Positions 49,555 to 58,849 are shown, counted from the first letter of the stretch. The stretch is DNA of 64,000 bases from an archaeon (GCA_018657525.1 JABHWZ010000004.1:147261-211260); one strand, 5' to 3'. Program-made: numbers and translations. The notes: a model not told the origin generated them from the sequence alone.

Positions 49555-50232
49555 ATGACGTCGACAACCGCAAGAATTACTAGAGAAGGAAAACAATTTG
49601 AAGTTTTAGTGGATATGGAAGAAGCTTTGAAATTTCGAAAGTCTGGAGGCAGCGAGGGAACAATAATGTTAGAAACAGATGTTATTTTTTTAAATGTAAA
49701 ACAAGGGGAGAAAGCGTCGCAAGATGATTTGCAAAAAGTTTTTGGAACAACAGATGTGCAAAAAATTGCAGAGGACATTGTTAAGCGAGGGGAAATTGAA
49801 GAGTCGCAAGAGCATAGGAACGCAGAGCAGGAAGCAAAGTTTAAACAGGTTGTTGATTTTTTGACTACAAACGCAATTGATCCGCAATCAGGAAATCCAA
49901 TTACAACTGAAAGAATCAAAAATGCTTTAGAGCAAGCGCATGTGCAGATTAAGAATAAACCAATTGAGGATCAGATTAAAGATATTCTGCCGGAATTAAC
50001 TAAAATTATTCCTATAAAAATTGAAACTAAGAAAGTCAAGATTACAATACCTGCACAATACACTGGGCAAGCGTACGGAGTAATTGCAAAGTATAAAGAA
50101 TCAGAAAACTGGAAAGACAACGGAAGTTTGGAAGTTTTGGTAAATGTTCCAGCGGGACTGATTATGGATTTTTACGACAAGCTAAATTCAATCACGCACG
50201 GAAGTGCGTTAACCGAAGACATTAAAGAATGA
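49555..50232 (+). CDS. sbds: SBDS ribosome maturation protein
   Basis: 'TARITREGKQFEVLVD..A', 'NPITTERIKNALEQAHVQI'. Confidence 0.95.
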   Translation: MTSTTARITREGKQFEVLVDMEEALKFRKSGGSEGTIMLETDVIFLNVKQGEKASQDDLQKVFGTTDVQKIAEDIVKRGEIEESQEHRNAEQEAKFKQVVDFLTTNAIDPQSGNPITTERIKNALEQAHVQIKNKPIEDQIKDILPELTKIIPIKIETKKVKITIPAQYTGQAYGVIAKYKESENWKDNGSLEVLVNVPAGLIMDFYDKLNSITHGSALTEDIKE

Positions 50233-50331
50233 TTTTTTCTACAAAACATTTAAAAACCTAAAAATTCTATTTTTTGTGTATCAGAGAATCGATAAGTGTA
50301 TTATTCTCTTATCATTATAAGGATAAGTAAA

Positions 50332-50667
50332 ATGGAAACGACATCAAAAACAAGCACAAGTTTGAGACCAGACCAATTAGCAAGAGCAAATAATTTATTA
50401 ACGGCAGTTAAAGAAACTGAGGGATTGTATACAAATTCAAATGGAAACTATGAAGTTGTGGGCGGAGACGGAGTTTTTAATTATGGAAAAGATGATTTGA
50501 GAGCAGCTATGCAAAAAAGGGGATATGGTGTAACTAATGCGTGTTCTGGGAGAGTTATTTTTACTGGAGAAAAACCACTTTCTTCGGAAGTAATTGAAGC
50601 TATGAATACTGAATATCACTCAAGTTTAAGACAAAGAAAAATAGGAGAAGAATTCAGAGTTATATAA
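50332..50667 (+). CDS. Hypothetical protein
   Basis: Start chosen at METTSKTS inside the ORF that begins at 50296. Confidence 0.5.
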   Translation: METTSKTSTSLRPDQLARANNLLTAVKETEGLYTNSNGNYEVVGGDGVFNYGKDDLRAAMQKRGYGVTNACSGRVIFTGEKPLSSEVIEAMNTEYHSSLRQRKIGEEFRVI

Positions 50668-50668
50668 A

Positions 50669-51370
50669 ATGGCAGACAAAGAAGAAAGAAAAATTGTAAT
50701 TCCTGGCGAAACTATTGTATCAGGGGATGAATACCTTCCTGGAGAGGGGACAGAAAAAAACGGCCAAGATATTATTGCACTAAAATATGGTTTAGCTGAA
50801 GAGCAAAACAAATTAATCAAATTAATTCCTTTATCTGGAAAGTTCTCTCCTCGACGAGGAAATGTGGTTATCGGGAAAGTTGAAGAGTTAACATTTAATG
50901 GTTGGGTCATAGATATTGGCACTCCAGAACGAGCATTTTTATCATTAATGGAAGTTCCGAGATTTGTAAACAAAGATGCCCTAGAAGAAGTTATGGCGGT
51001 TGGAGATATCGCGGTTTTAAAAATTTGGTCGATTAATAAACGTGGAATTGATTTAAGTCTTAAGGCGAGAGGATTAGGAAAAATTGGGGAAGGGTTAATT
51101 GTTGAAGTGAACCCGAATAAAGTTCCGAGAATAATCGGTAAAGAAGGTAGCATGATAAAATTAATAAAGGACGAAACTGGATGTAATATCACAGTGGGAC
51201 AAAATGGATTAGTTTGGATTAAGGGCGAGAAAGTTGAAGACGAGCTTTTAGCTAAAAAGGCGATTTTATTTATTGAGGAAAATTCATTTGTATCTGGATT
51301 AACAGAAGAAGTAACTCAATGGTTTGGGAAGAATAATGGAAAAGGTAATACTGCGGAGGACAAAGAATAA
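50669..51370 (+). CDS. rrp4: Exosome subunit Rrp4 (S1 + KH)
   Basis: 'GNVVIGKVEELTFNGWVIDIG', 'RIIGKEGSMIKLIKDETGC'. Confidence 0.95.
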   Translation: MADKEERKIVIPGETIVSGDEYLPGEGTEKNGQDIIALKYGLAEEQNKLIKLIPLSGKFSPRRGNVVIGKVEELTFNGWVIDIGTPERAFLSLMEVPRFVNKDALEEVMAVGDIAVLKIWSINKRGIDLSLKARGLGKIGEGLIVEVNPNKVPRIIGKEGSMIKLIKDETGCNITVGQNGLVWIKGEKVEDELLAKKAILFIEENSFVSGLTEEVTQWFGKNNGKGNTAEDKE

Positions 51371-51371
51371 A

Positions 51372-51578
51372 ATGGATTTATATGAATGTTCAAGCAAAGA
51401 TGGATGCCCTAGAAAAGCAATGGATCATTTTAGTTCGGCAAAGGTAGCAGCAGTTAGATGGGATGGGCAAAACTACTCTTGCCAATATCCTGGTTGTGTC
51501 GCTATTAGCTGCCCTGAAACGACAGAAAGAACTTTGCAAAGAAAATTATTAGAAACAATGAGGGGGAATCAAAAATGA
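51372..51578 (+). CDS. Small Cys-containing protein
   Basis: TAA-A-ATG junction with rrp4; 'YECSSKDGCPRKAM...YSCQYPGCVAISCP'. Confidence 0.55.
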   Translation: MDLYECSSKDGCPRKAMDHFSSAKVAAVRWDGQNYSCQYPGCVAISCPETTERTLQRKLLETMRGNQK

Positions 51579-51805
51579 ATGAAATAAGAGTTGGAAGAAA
51601 TTTTACAAGTCAAAATGACTTAGAAACTTTTGCAAGAACTGCAATACTCAATCTTGATAAATCTTTAAGAATTTACGATTTTAATAGCCCCACTCAACAA
51701 AGACATGTTGTAGCAGCAATTCAAAATTGTATGGCTCATGATAAAGGACACTATTCCCATGACTCAAATGAAATTAGAGGAGAATACGAAGTTACAGAAT
51801 TATAA
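51575..51805 (+). CDS. Small hypothetical protein
   Basis: ATGA overlap. Confidence 0.5.
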   Translation: MNEIRVGRNFTSQNDLETFARTAILNLDKSLRIYDFNSPTQQRHVVAAIQNCMAHDKGHYSHDSNEIRGEYEVTEL

Positions 51806-51813
51806 AAATTAAA

Positions 51814-52524
51814 ATGACAGAATTTAAAAGACCAGACGGCAGAAAAATTGATGCAACTCGACCAATGAAAGCGAAAGTTGGAATTGTAAAAAATGCTGAT
51901 GGTTCAGCCCTATTTCAGTTTGGCGGAACTATTGCAATTGCGGCAGTTTATGGTCCTAAAGAAATGCACCCTAGAAATAAAAGAAATCCTGCTAAGGGAA
52001 CTTTGAGATGTACCTATAATATGAATAGTTTTTCAGTTTCAGATAGAATCAGACCAGGACCTTCGCGAAGAAGCACTGAGATTTCTAAAGTAACTGAGTG
52101 GTCACTTGAACCAATTGTTATGTTAGGAGATTATGCGGGACAAGTAGTTGATGTTCATATTCAAATTATCCAGGCAGATGCCTCGACAAGATGTGCAGGA
52201 ATCAATGCAGCAGCGATGGCGTTGGCTCAAGCTGGAATTCCTATGACTGATTTAGTTTCAAGTATCTCAATCGGAAAGTTAGACAAACAACTTGTTGTTG
52301 ACGTCGATAAAGCAGAGGAAGACTGGGAAGATGGAGAGGGCGCAACAGACATTGCCCTTAGTTTTGTTCATAACAACGAGAAATTATCTCACATTCAATT
52401 AGACGGTTACATTACTGCAGAACAATTAAAAGAAGCGGTTGAATTAGGTAAACAAGCAACAAAGAAAGTCTATGAACTTCAAAAAGAAGCTTTAAAGAAT
52501 CCAGGCAAGGAGGTTAGTGCATAA
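51814..52524 (+). CDS. rrp41: Exosome subunit Rrp41
   Basis: 'RPDGRKIDATRPMKAKVG', 'GPSRRSTEISKVTEWSLEPIV'. Confidence 0.95.
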   Translation: MTEFKRPDGRKIDATRPMKAKVGIVKNADGSALFQFGGTIAIAAVYGPKEMHPRNKRNPAKGTLRCTYNMNSFSVSDRIRPGPSRRSTEISKVTEWSLEPIVMLGDYAGQVVDVHIQIIQADASTRCAGINAAAMALAQAGIPMTDLVSSISIGKLDKQLVVDVDKAEEDWEDGEGATDIALSFVHNNEKLSHIQLDGYITAEQLKEAVELGKQATKKVYELQKEALKNPGKEVSA

Positions 52525-52525
52525 A

Positions 52526-53323
52526 ATGAAAACACCAAAAATAACAATAGATAGAATTAAAAAATATTTAGCTGAAGGCAAAAGATTCGACGGTAGAAAA
52601 CCAGAAGAATTCAGAGACTTGGAAATAGAATTTGGAGTTTCTAAAAAAGCCGAAGGTTCAGCGAGGGTAAAGTTGGGGAATACTGAAGTTATAGTTGGAA
52701 TCAAAATGGGAGTTTCAGAACCATATCCAGATTCTCCGAATAAAGGTAATCTAATGGTTACAGCAGAATTACTTCCATTAAGTTCGCCTAGAATAGAAGC
52801 TGGTCCTCCAAGATTTCCTGCTATTGAATTAGGAAGAGTTATTGACAGAGGTTTAAGAGAGAGCCACTTTATTGACTTTGAAAAATTATGTATTGAACCA
52901 GGGAAAAAAGTTTGGACACTGTTTGTAGATATTTATACAATAAATGACGACGGTAATTTGTTAGACGCTGGCGGAATTGGAGCAGTAGCTGCTTTAATGA
53001 ATGCTAAAATTCCTAAATATGATGAAGAGAATTCAAGAGTTTTACATGATGAACATTCAGAAGAGAATGTTCCATTAACAAAAGAAAGACCGATTTCAAT
53101 CACAGGTTATAAAGTTGGGGATAAAATATTATTTGATCCAACAAGAGAAGAAGAAGATGCTGGAGAGACAAAGGTTACAGTTGGTATTTCGCACGGGATA
53201 ATCTCATCAATGCAAAAAGGTAATGAAACAGATTTAGATACAGAGATGTTTGGAGAAATGATTGATATGGCTGAAAAAGTCTGGCAAGATTTAGTTACTA
53301 AAATTGAAAAGTTTATAAAATAA
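52526..53323 (+). CDS. rrp42: Exosome subunit Rrp42
   Basis: 'EGKRFDGRKPEEFRDLEIEFG', 'RVIDRGLRESHFID'. Confidence 0.95.
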   Translation: MKTPKITIDRIKKYLAEGKRFDGRKPEEFRDLEIEFGVSKKAEGSARVKLGNTEVIVGIKMGVSEPYPDSPNKGNLMVTAELLPLSSPRIEAGPPRFPAIELGRVIDRGLRESHFIDFEKLCIEPGKKVWTLFVDIYTINDDGNLLDAGGIGAVAALMNAKIPKYDEENSRVLHDEHSEENVPLTKERPISITGYKVGDKILFDPTREEEDAGETKVTVGISHGIISSMQKGNETDLDTEMFGEMIDMAEKVWQDLVTKIEKFIK

Positions 53324-53334
53324 GAATTGTTAGA

Positions 53335-53811
53335 TTGGAGATGGATTCATTAGATAAAATACCTTATGATAAAAAAGAGAAAAGTTGGATTAAGAAAACA
53401 ATAATTTTTGGGTTAGTGACAATTGTTTGTATTTTGCTTGGTTTATTTTTATTTAAATTAGGGGCAGAAAAGAGTAATGGGATAAACCTGGAGAGTTCAT
53501 CAAGTATTTATCTTATTTTAATCAGTGGAATTTTTTATTTTGGAGGGATTATTTTAATTCCAATATGCTTAATACTTTTCGGAGTACTATCTATAAAATT
53601 TTCTAACTATACAGAAGAGCAAAAACATGGAGTAAAAAAACAATTTGTATATCTTTTTTGGGAATATTTATTTGTAATTCCGTTTTTTATGATTATTATT
53701 TTTACTGGGTCCGACGATAATTGGGGATTAGGTTTAATTTTACTTCCATTCTTCGGGATAAATCTTCTCTTGAATATAATCGCATTGTTTAAGACTCTCA
53801 GCAACATTTAA
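53335..53811 (+). CDS. Polytopic membrane protein
   Basis: Several TM helices. Confidence 0.6.
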   Translation: MEMDSLDKIPYDKKEKSWIKKTIIFGLVTIVCILLGLFLFKLGAEKSNGINLESSSSIYLILISGIFYFGGIILIPICLILFGVLSIKFSNYTEEQKHGVKKQFVYLFWEYLFVIPFFMIIIFTGSDDNWGLGLILLPFFGINLLLNIIALFKTLSNI

Positions 53812-53835
53812 AAAGGGAAATTAATCTTACATAAT

Positions 53836-54216
53836 ATGGAAAGCGCAAATTTTACAAAATATGAGAAAGCAAGGATTCTTGGAGCGAGAGGTTTACAGAT
53901 TGCAATGAATGCCCCGCTTTTGATAAAAATTGATCAAGGGGATTTAGAGAAGATTAAATTTGATGCTCTTAAGATTGCTGAAATAGAATTAAATTCTGAT
54001 ATCTTGCCTATTTCAGTTAAAAAACCGTTCCCTAAGAAAAAAGAAGAAAAGCTTAAACGAGCCCCAGAGAAAAAAATTACTGAGGGTAAGAAAGCAGAGA
54101 TTGAATCTCAAGAAGAAAAAGAAATTGTTCAAGCAGGGGAAATTATGGAGTTGGCTAATCCTCAAGAAGAAGCAGAGGAATCAGAAGCTCCCAAAGGTAA
54201 TCCTGAAATAGAATAA
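53836..54216 (+). CDS. rpoK: RNA polymerase subunit Rpo6/RpoK with acidic C-terminal extension
   Basis: 'FTKYEKARILGARGLQIAMNAPLLIKI...ILPISVKKPFP'. Confidence 0.85.
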   Translation: MESANFTKYEKARILGARGLQIAMNAPLLIKIDQGDLEKIKFDALKIAEIELNSDILPISVKKPFPKKKEEKLKRAPEKKITEGKKAEIESQEEKEIVQAGEIMELANPQEEAEESEAPKGNPEIE

Positions 54217-54217
54217 T

Positions 54218-54376
54218 GGGTTTTCTTTTTTCAAAAAAAGAAACTACAGTGGTAGAAAATGGGTTTTTCTTTTAGAAAAAGAAAAGCTACAGTGTAAAAG
54301 AAAACTAAAATTAAAATCTTGAATAAGATTTGTGAGTGAGAATTTTCTTCTTTTTGCCTCCTATGGAAAATTCCCG
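54218..54376 (-). repeat. Dispersed intergenic hairpin repeat, copy 2 (opposite orientation)
   Basis: Core 54326..54362 matches 28713..28749 at 33/37 positions (hand count); 'CACTGTAG' twice; A/T-run hairpins. Confidence 0.8.
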
Positions 54377-54428
54377 AGGGGTTCTTTTTTCAAAAAAAGA
54401 TTATTGAAATCAGAACATTTATATATAG

Positions 54429-54442
54429 TTATATACATATAA
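54429..54442. promoter_or_regulatory. Inverted repeat TTATAT-AC-ATATAA, possible operator/promoter
   Basis: Directly upstream of module 2. Confidence 0.45.
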
Positions 54443-54450
54443 ACTTATAT

Positions 54451-54714
54451 ATGATGAAACAAAAGATAATTCACTATCCAAATTTGAAGACAGTTCTAGC
54501 CGTGGAAGAAGTTTTGAAAAACGCTGAATTAGCGATAAGTAAAGAAGAAATTAAAAGGCGACTTGGAATGGGGATAATGCATCAAACACTGAATCTAATT
54601 TTAAGATATCTCGGAGAAAGGGGGATGGTTTTGGAAGGAGAAACAGGAGTTTTATGGATATATAATCCGAGTTCAAAATTAAAAAAGGCCATTTCAAAAG
54701 GAAGAGAAATTTAA
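54451..54714 (+). CDS. wHTH-like putative antitoxin (module 2)
   Basis: 'YPNLKTVLAVEEVLK..ISKEEIKRRLGMGIMHQTLNLILRYLGERGMV'. Confidence 0.65.
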   Translation: MMKQKIIHYPNLKTVLAVEEVLKNAELAISKEEIKRRLGMGIMHQTLNLILRYLGERGMVLEGETGVLWIYNPSSKLKKAISKGREI

Positions 54715-55089
54715 ATGTTGAATAACCGAGAGATTAAAGTTATTCTTTCTGAAGAAGCAGATAAAGTTTACACTGAATTAAATGAAATTGTGGGACAGGA
54801 AAAATTAAAACGTATTAAAAGTTCATTTCATCAGACTTTGTTAAGATCTATTTTAAGAATCAAGGATTTACTAAAAAGTAACCCTTTTGCTGGGAACCAA
54901 ATCCAAAAAAATAAAATTCCAAAGGGATATATTAAAAAATATGAAATTGAAAATCTTTGGAGGATTGAGTTAGCAAATAGGTGGAGACTAATCTATACAA
55001 TAAATGGAAATGAAGTGGAAATAACTAACTTTATTTTAGATATTTTTAATCATAAAAATTATGATAAGATATTTAGATATAAACATTAA
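54715..55089 (+). CDS. RelE/ParE-like toxin (module 2)
   Basis: 'NLWRIELANRWRLIYTINGNEVEITNFILDIFNHKNYDKIFRY'. Confidence 0.8.
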   Translation: MLNNREIKVILSEEADKVYTELNEIVGQEKLKRIKSSFHQTLLRSILRIKDLLKSNPFAGNQIQKNKIPKGYIKKYEIENLWRIELANRWRLIYTINGNEVEITNFILDIFNHKNYDKIFRYKH

Positions 55090-55131
55090 TTCTACCGCCA
55101 AACTTAAATACTTTTGATTAGTTTAATTTAT

Positions 55132-56391
55132 ATGAAAATATCAGAGGTGAATGCAAAGGCCATTAAGGATTCTAGAGGAGATGATACTATTGAAATTTCT
55201 ATCACTACTGACGTTGGAAAATTTTCTTCTAGTGCGCCAAATGGAAAGTCTCGGGGGAAATTTGAGGCGAAGCCGTATAAAAAAAGTTTAGAGGGAGACA
55301 TAGATACTTTGAAAAATTTTAGTGATTATTTTTCTGAAGATAGTTTAGAAAAGTTTGAGGATTTGCGTAGAGTTGAAGATATTGTCGAGGGAAATATTGG
55401 AGCAAACAGTTTGTTTGCGTTGGAAAGTGCGTGTTTGAAAGCTATGGCTAAAGAAAAAGGAATTGAAGTCTGGCAATTTATTAATTCAAAAGCTAAACTT
55501 TTTCCGCGGTTAGTTGGGAATTGTATTGGAGGAGGGGCCCACTCTGAATCGCGCCGCTCGGCGTCCCCCGAAACACGGGCCGCTCGGCATACTCCAAAAA
55601 GTTTGAATTCTGGAGCAAATACTGGGGGAAAAAAGCCTGACTTTCAAGAGTTTGTTTTAATTCCAGATTCAAAATCTGTTTTGAAATCTCAAAATACAAA
55701 TAAATCTGCTAAAGCGAATGCAGAAATAATTTTGAAAAATATCGACGAGAATTTTAGTAAAAAGAGAAATGATGAAAGTGCTTGGTTGACTTCATTGGAT
55801 GATAAAAAAGCTCTAGAAGTTTTAATGGATTTGCGGGTTAATGCAAATGATGAACTTAAAATTAAAATGGAGGGAGGATTAGATATTGCAGCTTCGAGTT
55901 TTTTTAAGAGAAAAAAATATCATTATCAAAATCCCAAATTAGATAGAATAACAGAAGAACAGATGTTTTATTTGTCGAATTTAATTAAAAATTTTGGTTT
56001 GTTTTATATTGAAGATCCGTTTGAGGAAAATGATTTTGAAAGTTTTTCAAAGTTATTGAAAGCGTTTTCAAAGAGCCTAATTGTGGGGGATGATTTGACT
56101 GTTACAAATTACGTAAGACTTGAAGAGGCGATTAAGAAAAAATCAATTAATGGAATTATTGTAAAGCCGAATCAGACTGGTTCTTTATTGGAGGTTAAAA
56201 GAGTTTGTGAATTAGCTAAGAAAAATAATATTAAGATTATTTTTTCGCATAGAAGCGGGGAAACAGATGAAACTATCCTCGCTGATTTAGCATTTGGGTT
56301 TGGGGCTGATTTTTTTAAGTGTGGAATTGAGGGAGATATTAGAGAGAAGAAGATTGATAGATTAATTGAGATTGAGGCGGGTTTGAATTAA
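55132..56391 (+). CDS. eno: Enolase with unusual internal insertion
   Basis: 'SRGDDTIEISITTD', 'DFQEFVLIP', 'FYIEDPFEENDFESF', 'IIVKPNQTGSLLE', 'FSHRSGETDET'. Confidence 0.9.
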   Translation: MKISEVNAKAIKDSRGDDTIEISITTDVGKFSSSAPNGKSRGKFEAKPYKKSLEGDIDTLKNFSDYFSEDSLEKFEDLRRVEDIVEGNIGANSLFALESACLKAMAKEKGIEVWQFINSKAKLFPRLVGNCIGGGAHSESRRSASPETRAARHTPKSLNSGANTGGKKPDFQEFVLIPDSKSVLKSQNTNKSAKANAEIILKNIDENFSKKRNDESAWLTSLDDKKALEVLMDLRVNANDELKIKMEGGLDIAASSFFKRKKYHYQNPKLDRITEEQMFYLSNLIKNFGLFYIEDPFEENDFESFSKLLKAFSKSLIVGDDLTVTNYVRLEEAIKKKSINGIIVKPNQTGSLLEVKRVCELAKKNNIKIIFSHRSGETDETILADLAFGFGADFFKCGIEGDIREKKIDRLIEIEAGLN

Positions 56392-56415
56392 TAATGCACC
56401 AATCTAACTTAAGGT

Positions 56416-57237
56416 TTAATTAAATTTCATTACCCGAAAAGCAAGATCTTCAGCACGCGGATCCCTTTGGCAAGCAAGAATAATCCTGCGTGAATCATTG
56501 CCCAACCTCACAACCCCCACATATTTTTCTCTGGGTCGTGAATTAAATCTCCATAAATAAGTGGGAGATTTAATTAATTTTTGACTTATTCTATCTAATC
56601 TTTGGATGTCATTTGTTCCAAGAACTAAAGATAAAGATTGTGTTTCATGGGGGGGAATATCTCCAATCCAGCTACTTCTCCCAACTAAATCTCCCTCCAA
56701 AGTATATTCATCTGAAGTCCCATAATTGTGAATTACTTTATCTTGTTCTCCCTCAGGCATATAAACAATTCTGGATAAAGTATTTGGAGATTGTCGCATC
56801 CAAGATTGAATAAACTGGATTAAATTATGGTATTCTTCTGGATTAATTTTACCTTCTAACTTTGTAGATGCTTCAAAGATTGCCCAGAGAGTATTTGATG
56901 CGCAAGCATAAGGATTTCCATTTCTTTTTCCTCTTTCTGAATATTCTGCTAAAGCGTCTTGATTCATTGAGGGAGTCATTTGTTTCATCAATCGATAAGT
57001 TGAAATTTCTCCTCGGTCCTCAACATTGGGAATTGTAAAATATGCCTCTGCTTCTATTGTTTGAGGAACATTCCTTTCTTCCTCCTCTCGAACTTCTGGT
57101 TTTAAGATTGGAGTTTTTGGTGTTTGATTATTTAAAGTTATAATTCCTGCTTCGATTAGTCTGGGTATATGTTCTTTAGGATTCTCTGGAATGTAAATTT
57201 CTTTTTTTCTTGGAGTGTCTCCTATTATTTGTTTCAT
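56416..57237 (-). CDS. Protein with 'MKQIIGDTPRKKEIYIPENPKEHIPRL' N-terminal module
   Basis: N-terminus shared with 35956..36348; adjacent to MoxR-like ATPase. Confidence 0.65.
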   Translation of the reverse strand: MKQIIGDTPRKKEIYIPENPKEHIPRLIEAGIITLNNQTPKTPILKPEVREEEERNVPQTIEAEAYFTIPNVEDRGEISTYRLMKQMTPSMNQDALAEYSERGKRNGNPYACASNTLWAIFEASTKLEGKINPEEYHNLIQFIQSWMRQSPNTLSRIVYMPEGEQDKVIHNYGTSDEYTLEGDLVGRSSWIGDIPPHETQSLSLVLGTNDIQRLDRISQKLIKSPTYLWRFNSRPREKYVGVVRLGNDSRRIILACQRDPRAEDLAFRVMKFN

Positions 57238-57238
57238 T

Positions 57239-58849
57239 TTAATCCCCCTCTAACTGAGAAGAATCATGATTTTGAGACTGGAAGTTTTTTCTTGTAAAAT
57301 CTGCAGTGTCTTCTATATGACCTAATGGTACCTCTCGATTATCTTCAAATTCTAAAGGCCTTGTAGTTAATACATCGCGCAAAGTTTGAGCCTTCTTAAT
57401 TTCCTCATAAGGATGACCATTGATACTACTCTTCACATCCAAATCTAATCCCTTAACTGCTGTAAGTAAATCTTCTTCAACTTCCACAGATGCACAAATT
57501 TGTTCTGGTTCTCCATCTTGAAATAAATTAGTAAAATAAAAAGCTGTTCTACCATTCCTAGCTGCTTCTAATGCAGAGCATATTTTATCTTTTTCTCCGC
57601 CATAATCTGCTCTTAATCTATTTGCTAAGGCACGAGTCATTGCTGCTTCCCGATTATGATATGACTCTCTAAGAATTTGGTCTTTTAAAATTCCGCCATG
57701 ATTGTGAGAGTGCCCAGCACATAATTCAAGGGCGGCAAACACTAAATCGCTTGACTCAACTGGAATTTCTCTTTTTCCTTTTTCTGCTCTCCATTTATTT
57801 TTTAACTTTGCCATAAAGTCTAATGCAGAAGCGTAACCTTTCATTGAACCAAACATTCTTAGCGAACCTGAAGTTAATTGTCTACACAGCGGGTCCCCTT
57901 TTTCACCTTGTGTTGTATCTCTTGAACAACCCGAACAATCTACTGGCCATTCACCACCTTCCATAAAATCTTTTCTTTGTTTTTTTCCAGAATCATCTTT
58001 TCCAGGGCAAAACGCCAAACCATTGAGATAAGCAAAAGCTGCTTCAGCTTCTACTCCGAGATTAACTGATTCAGAGCTGATTATTTTAGAAGCTGTAATA
58101 ACTTTATCCATAACATTTCTTGAGGTAGCTCTTCCCTTGAAAGTTGATGAAGTTCCTGGGTTAAGTAATTCAATCCATTTTCTATCTTCTTCTGTTGGAC
58201 CAAATTCTTGTGATCCTAGATTTAAAATAAAGGGGAATCTATCATATAATGAAAAAGATGCATCGTTAGTTGAGTTGTAATTTGTATCTCGTGGATCGTT
58301 TGAAGTTACTCCACATAAAAAATAACCCTCCTTACCTAATTCCAAATCTAATCCATGTTGATTATATCTTCCCTGAGTTACTCCTTGCAGTGCCCCCTGC
58401 ACCGGTCCAATCGCGTGAAGAATTTCGTCTAAGAATAACATTGATGCGTTGTGTCTTCCAGTTGACTTCCATTGAAATCCATCTCCAGGAATTTTTTCTT
58501 GTTTATCAAAACCTAATTCGTCTGATTGAGTTCCGATTAAAACTTCGGCCATGTAACAATCTCCAGAACTTTCAGCCCCAGGATTGAATTGTCCTCCTGC
58601 GAGATAATGTCGAAAATCATCTAACCAAAGTGATTTTCCGGTTGCACTTGGACCCATTAACCAAAACGGACCTCCTTGAAGAACTCTTGCAGTTAAAGCG
58701 TCAGCGACGGTTAATCCTCCAACTTTTCCAGGCAACGGTCTTGTGTTAATTGCTCTGGGTTCAGTTCTATAAATATCTAAAACGTTTTGTCCGGCCCGGT
58801 AAGCTTCGATTGCTCTATCTCCAAACCGTACATCTTCATAAGTTAAATC
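57239..58849 (-). CDS. MoxR-like AAA+ ATPase
   Basis: 'LMGPSATGKSLWLDDF' Walker A, 'SMLFLDEI' Walker B, 'YFLCGVTSNDPRDTNYN'; open frame runs to about 58849, upstream of the TTG start in the track (58735). Confidence 0.85.
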   Translation of the reverse strand, partial: DLTYEDVRFGDRAIEAYRAGQNVLDIYRTEPRAINTRPLPGKVGGLTVADALTARVLQGGPFWLMGPSATGKSLWLDDFRHYLAGGQFNPGAESSGDCYMAEVLIGTQSDELGFDKQEKIPGDGFQWKSTGRHNASMLFLDEILHAIGPVQGALQGVTQGRYNQHGLDLELGKEGYFLCGVTSNDPRDTNYNSTNDASFSLYDRFPFILNLGSQEFGPTEEDRKWIELLNPGTSSTFKGRATSRNVMDKVITASKIISSESVNLGVEAEAAFAYLNGLAFCPGKDDSGKKQRKDFMEGGEWPVDCSGCSRDTTQGEKGDPLCRQLTSGSLRMFGSMKGYASALDFMAKLKNKWRAEKGKREIPVESSDLVFAALELCAGHSHNHGGILKDQILRESYHNREAAMTRALANRLRADYGGEKDKICSALEAARNGRTAFYFTNLFQDGEPEQICASVEVEEDLLTAVKGLDLDVKSSINGHPYEEIKKAQTLRDVLTTRPLEFEDNREVPLGHIEDTADFTRKNFQSQNHDSSQLEGD

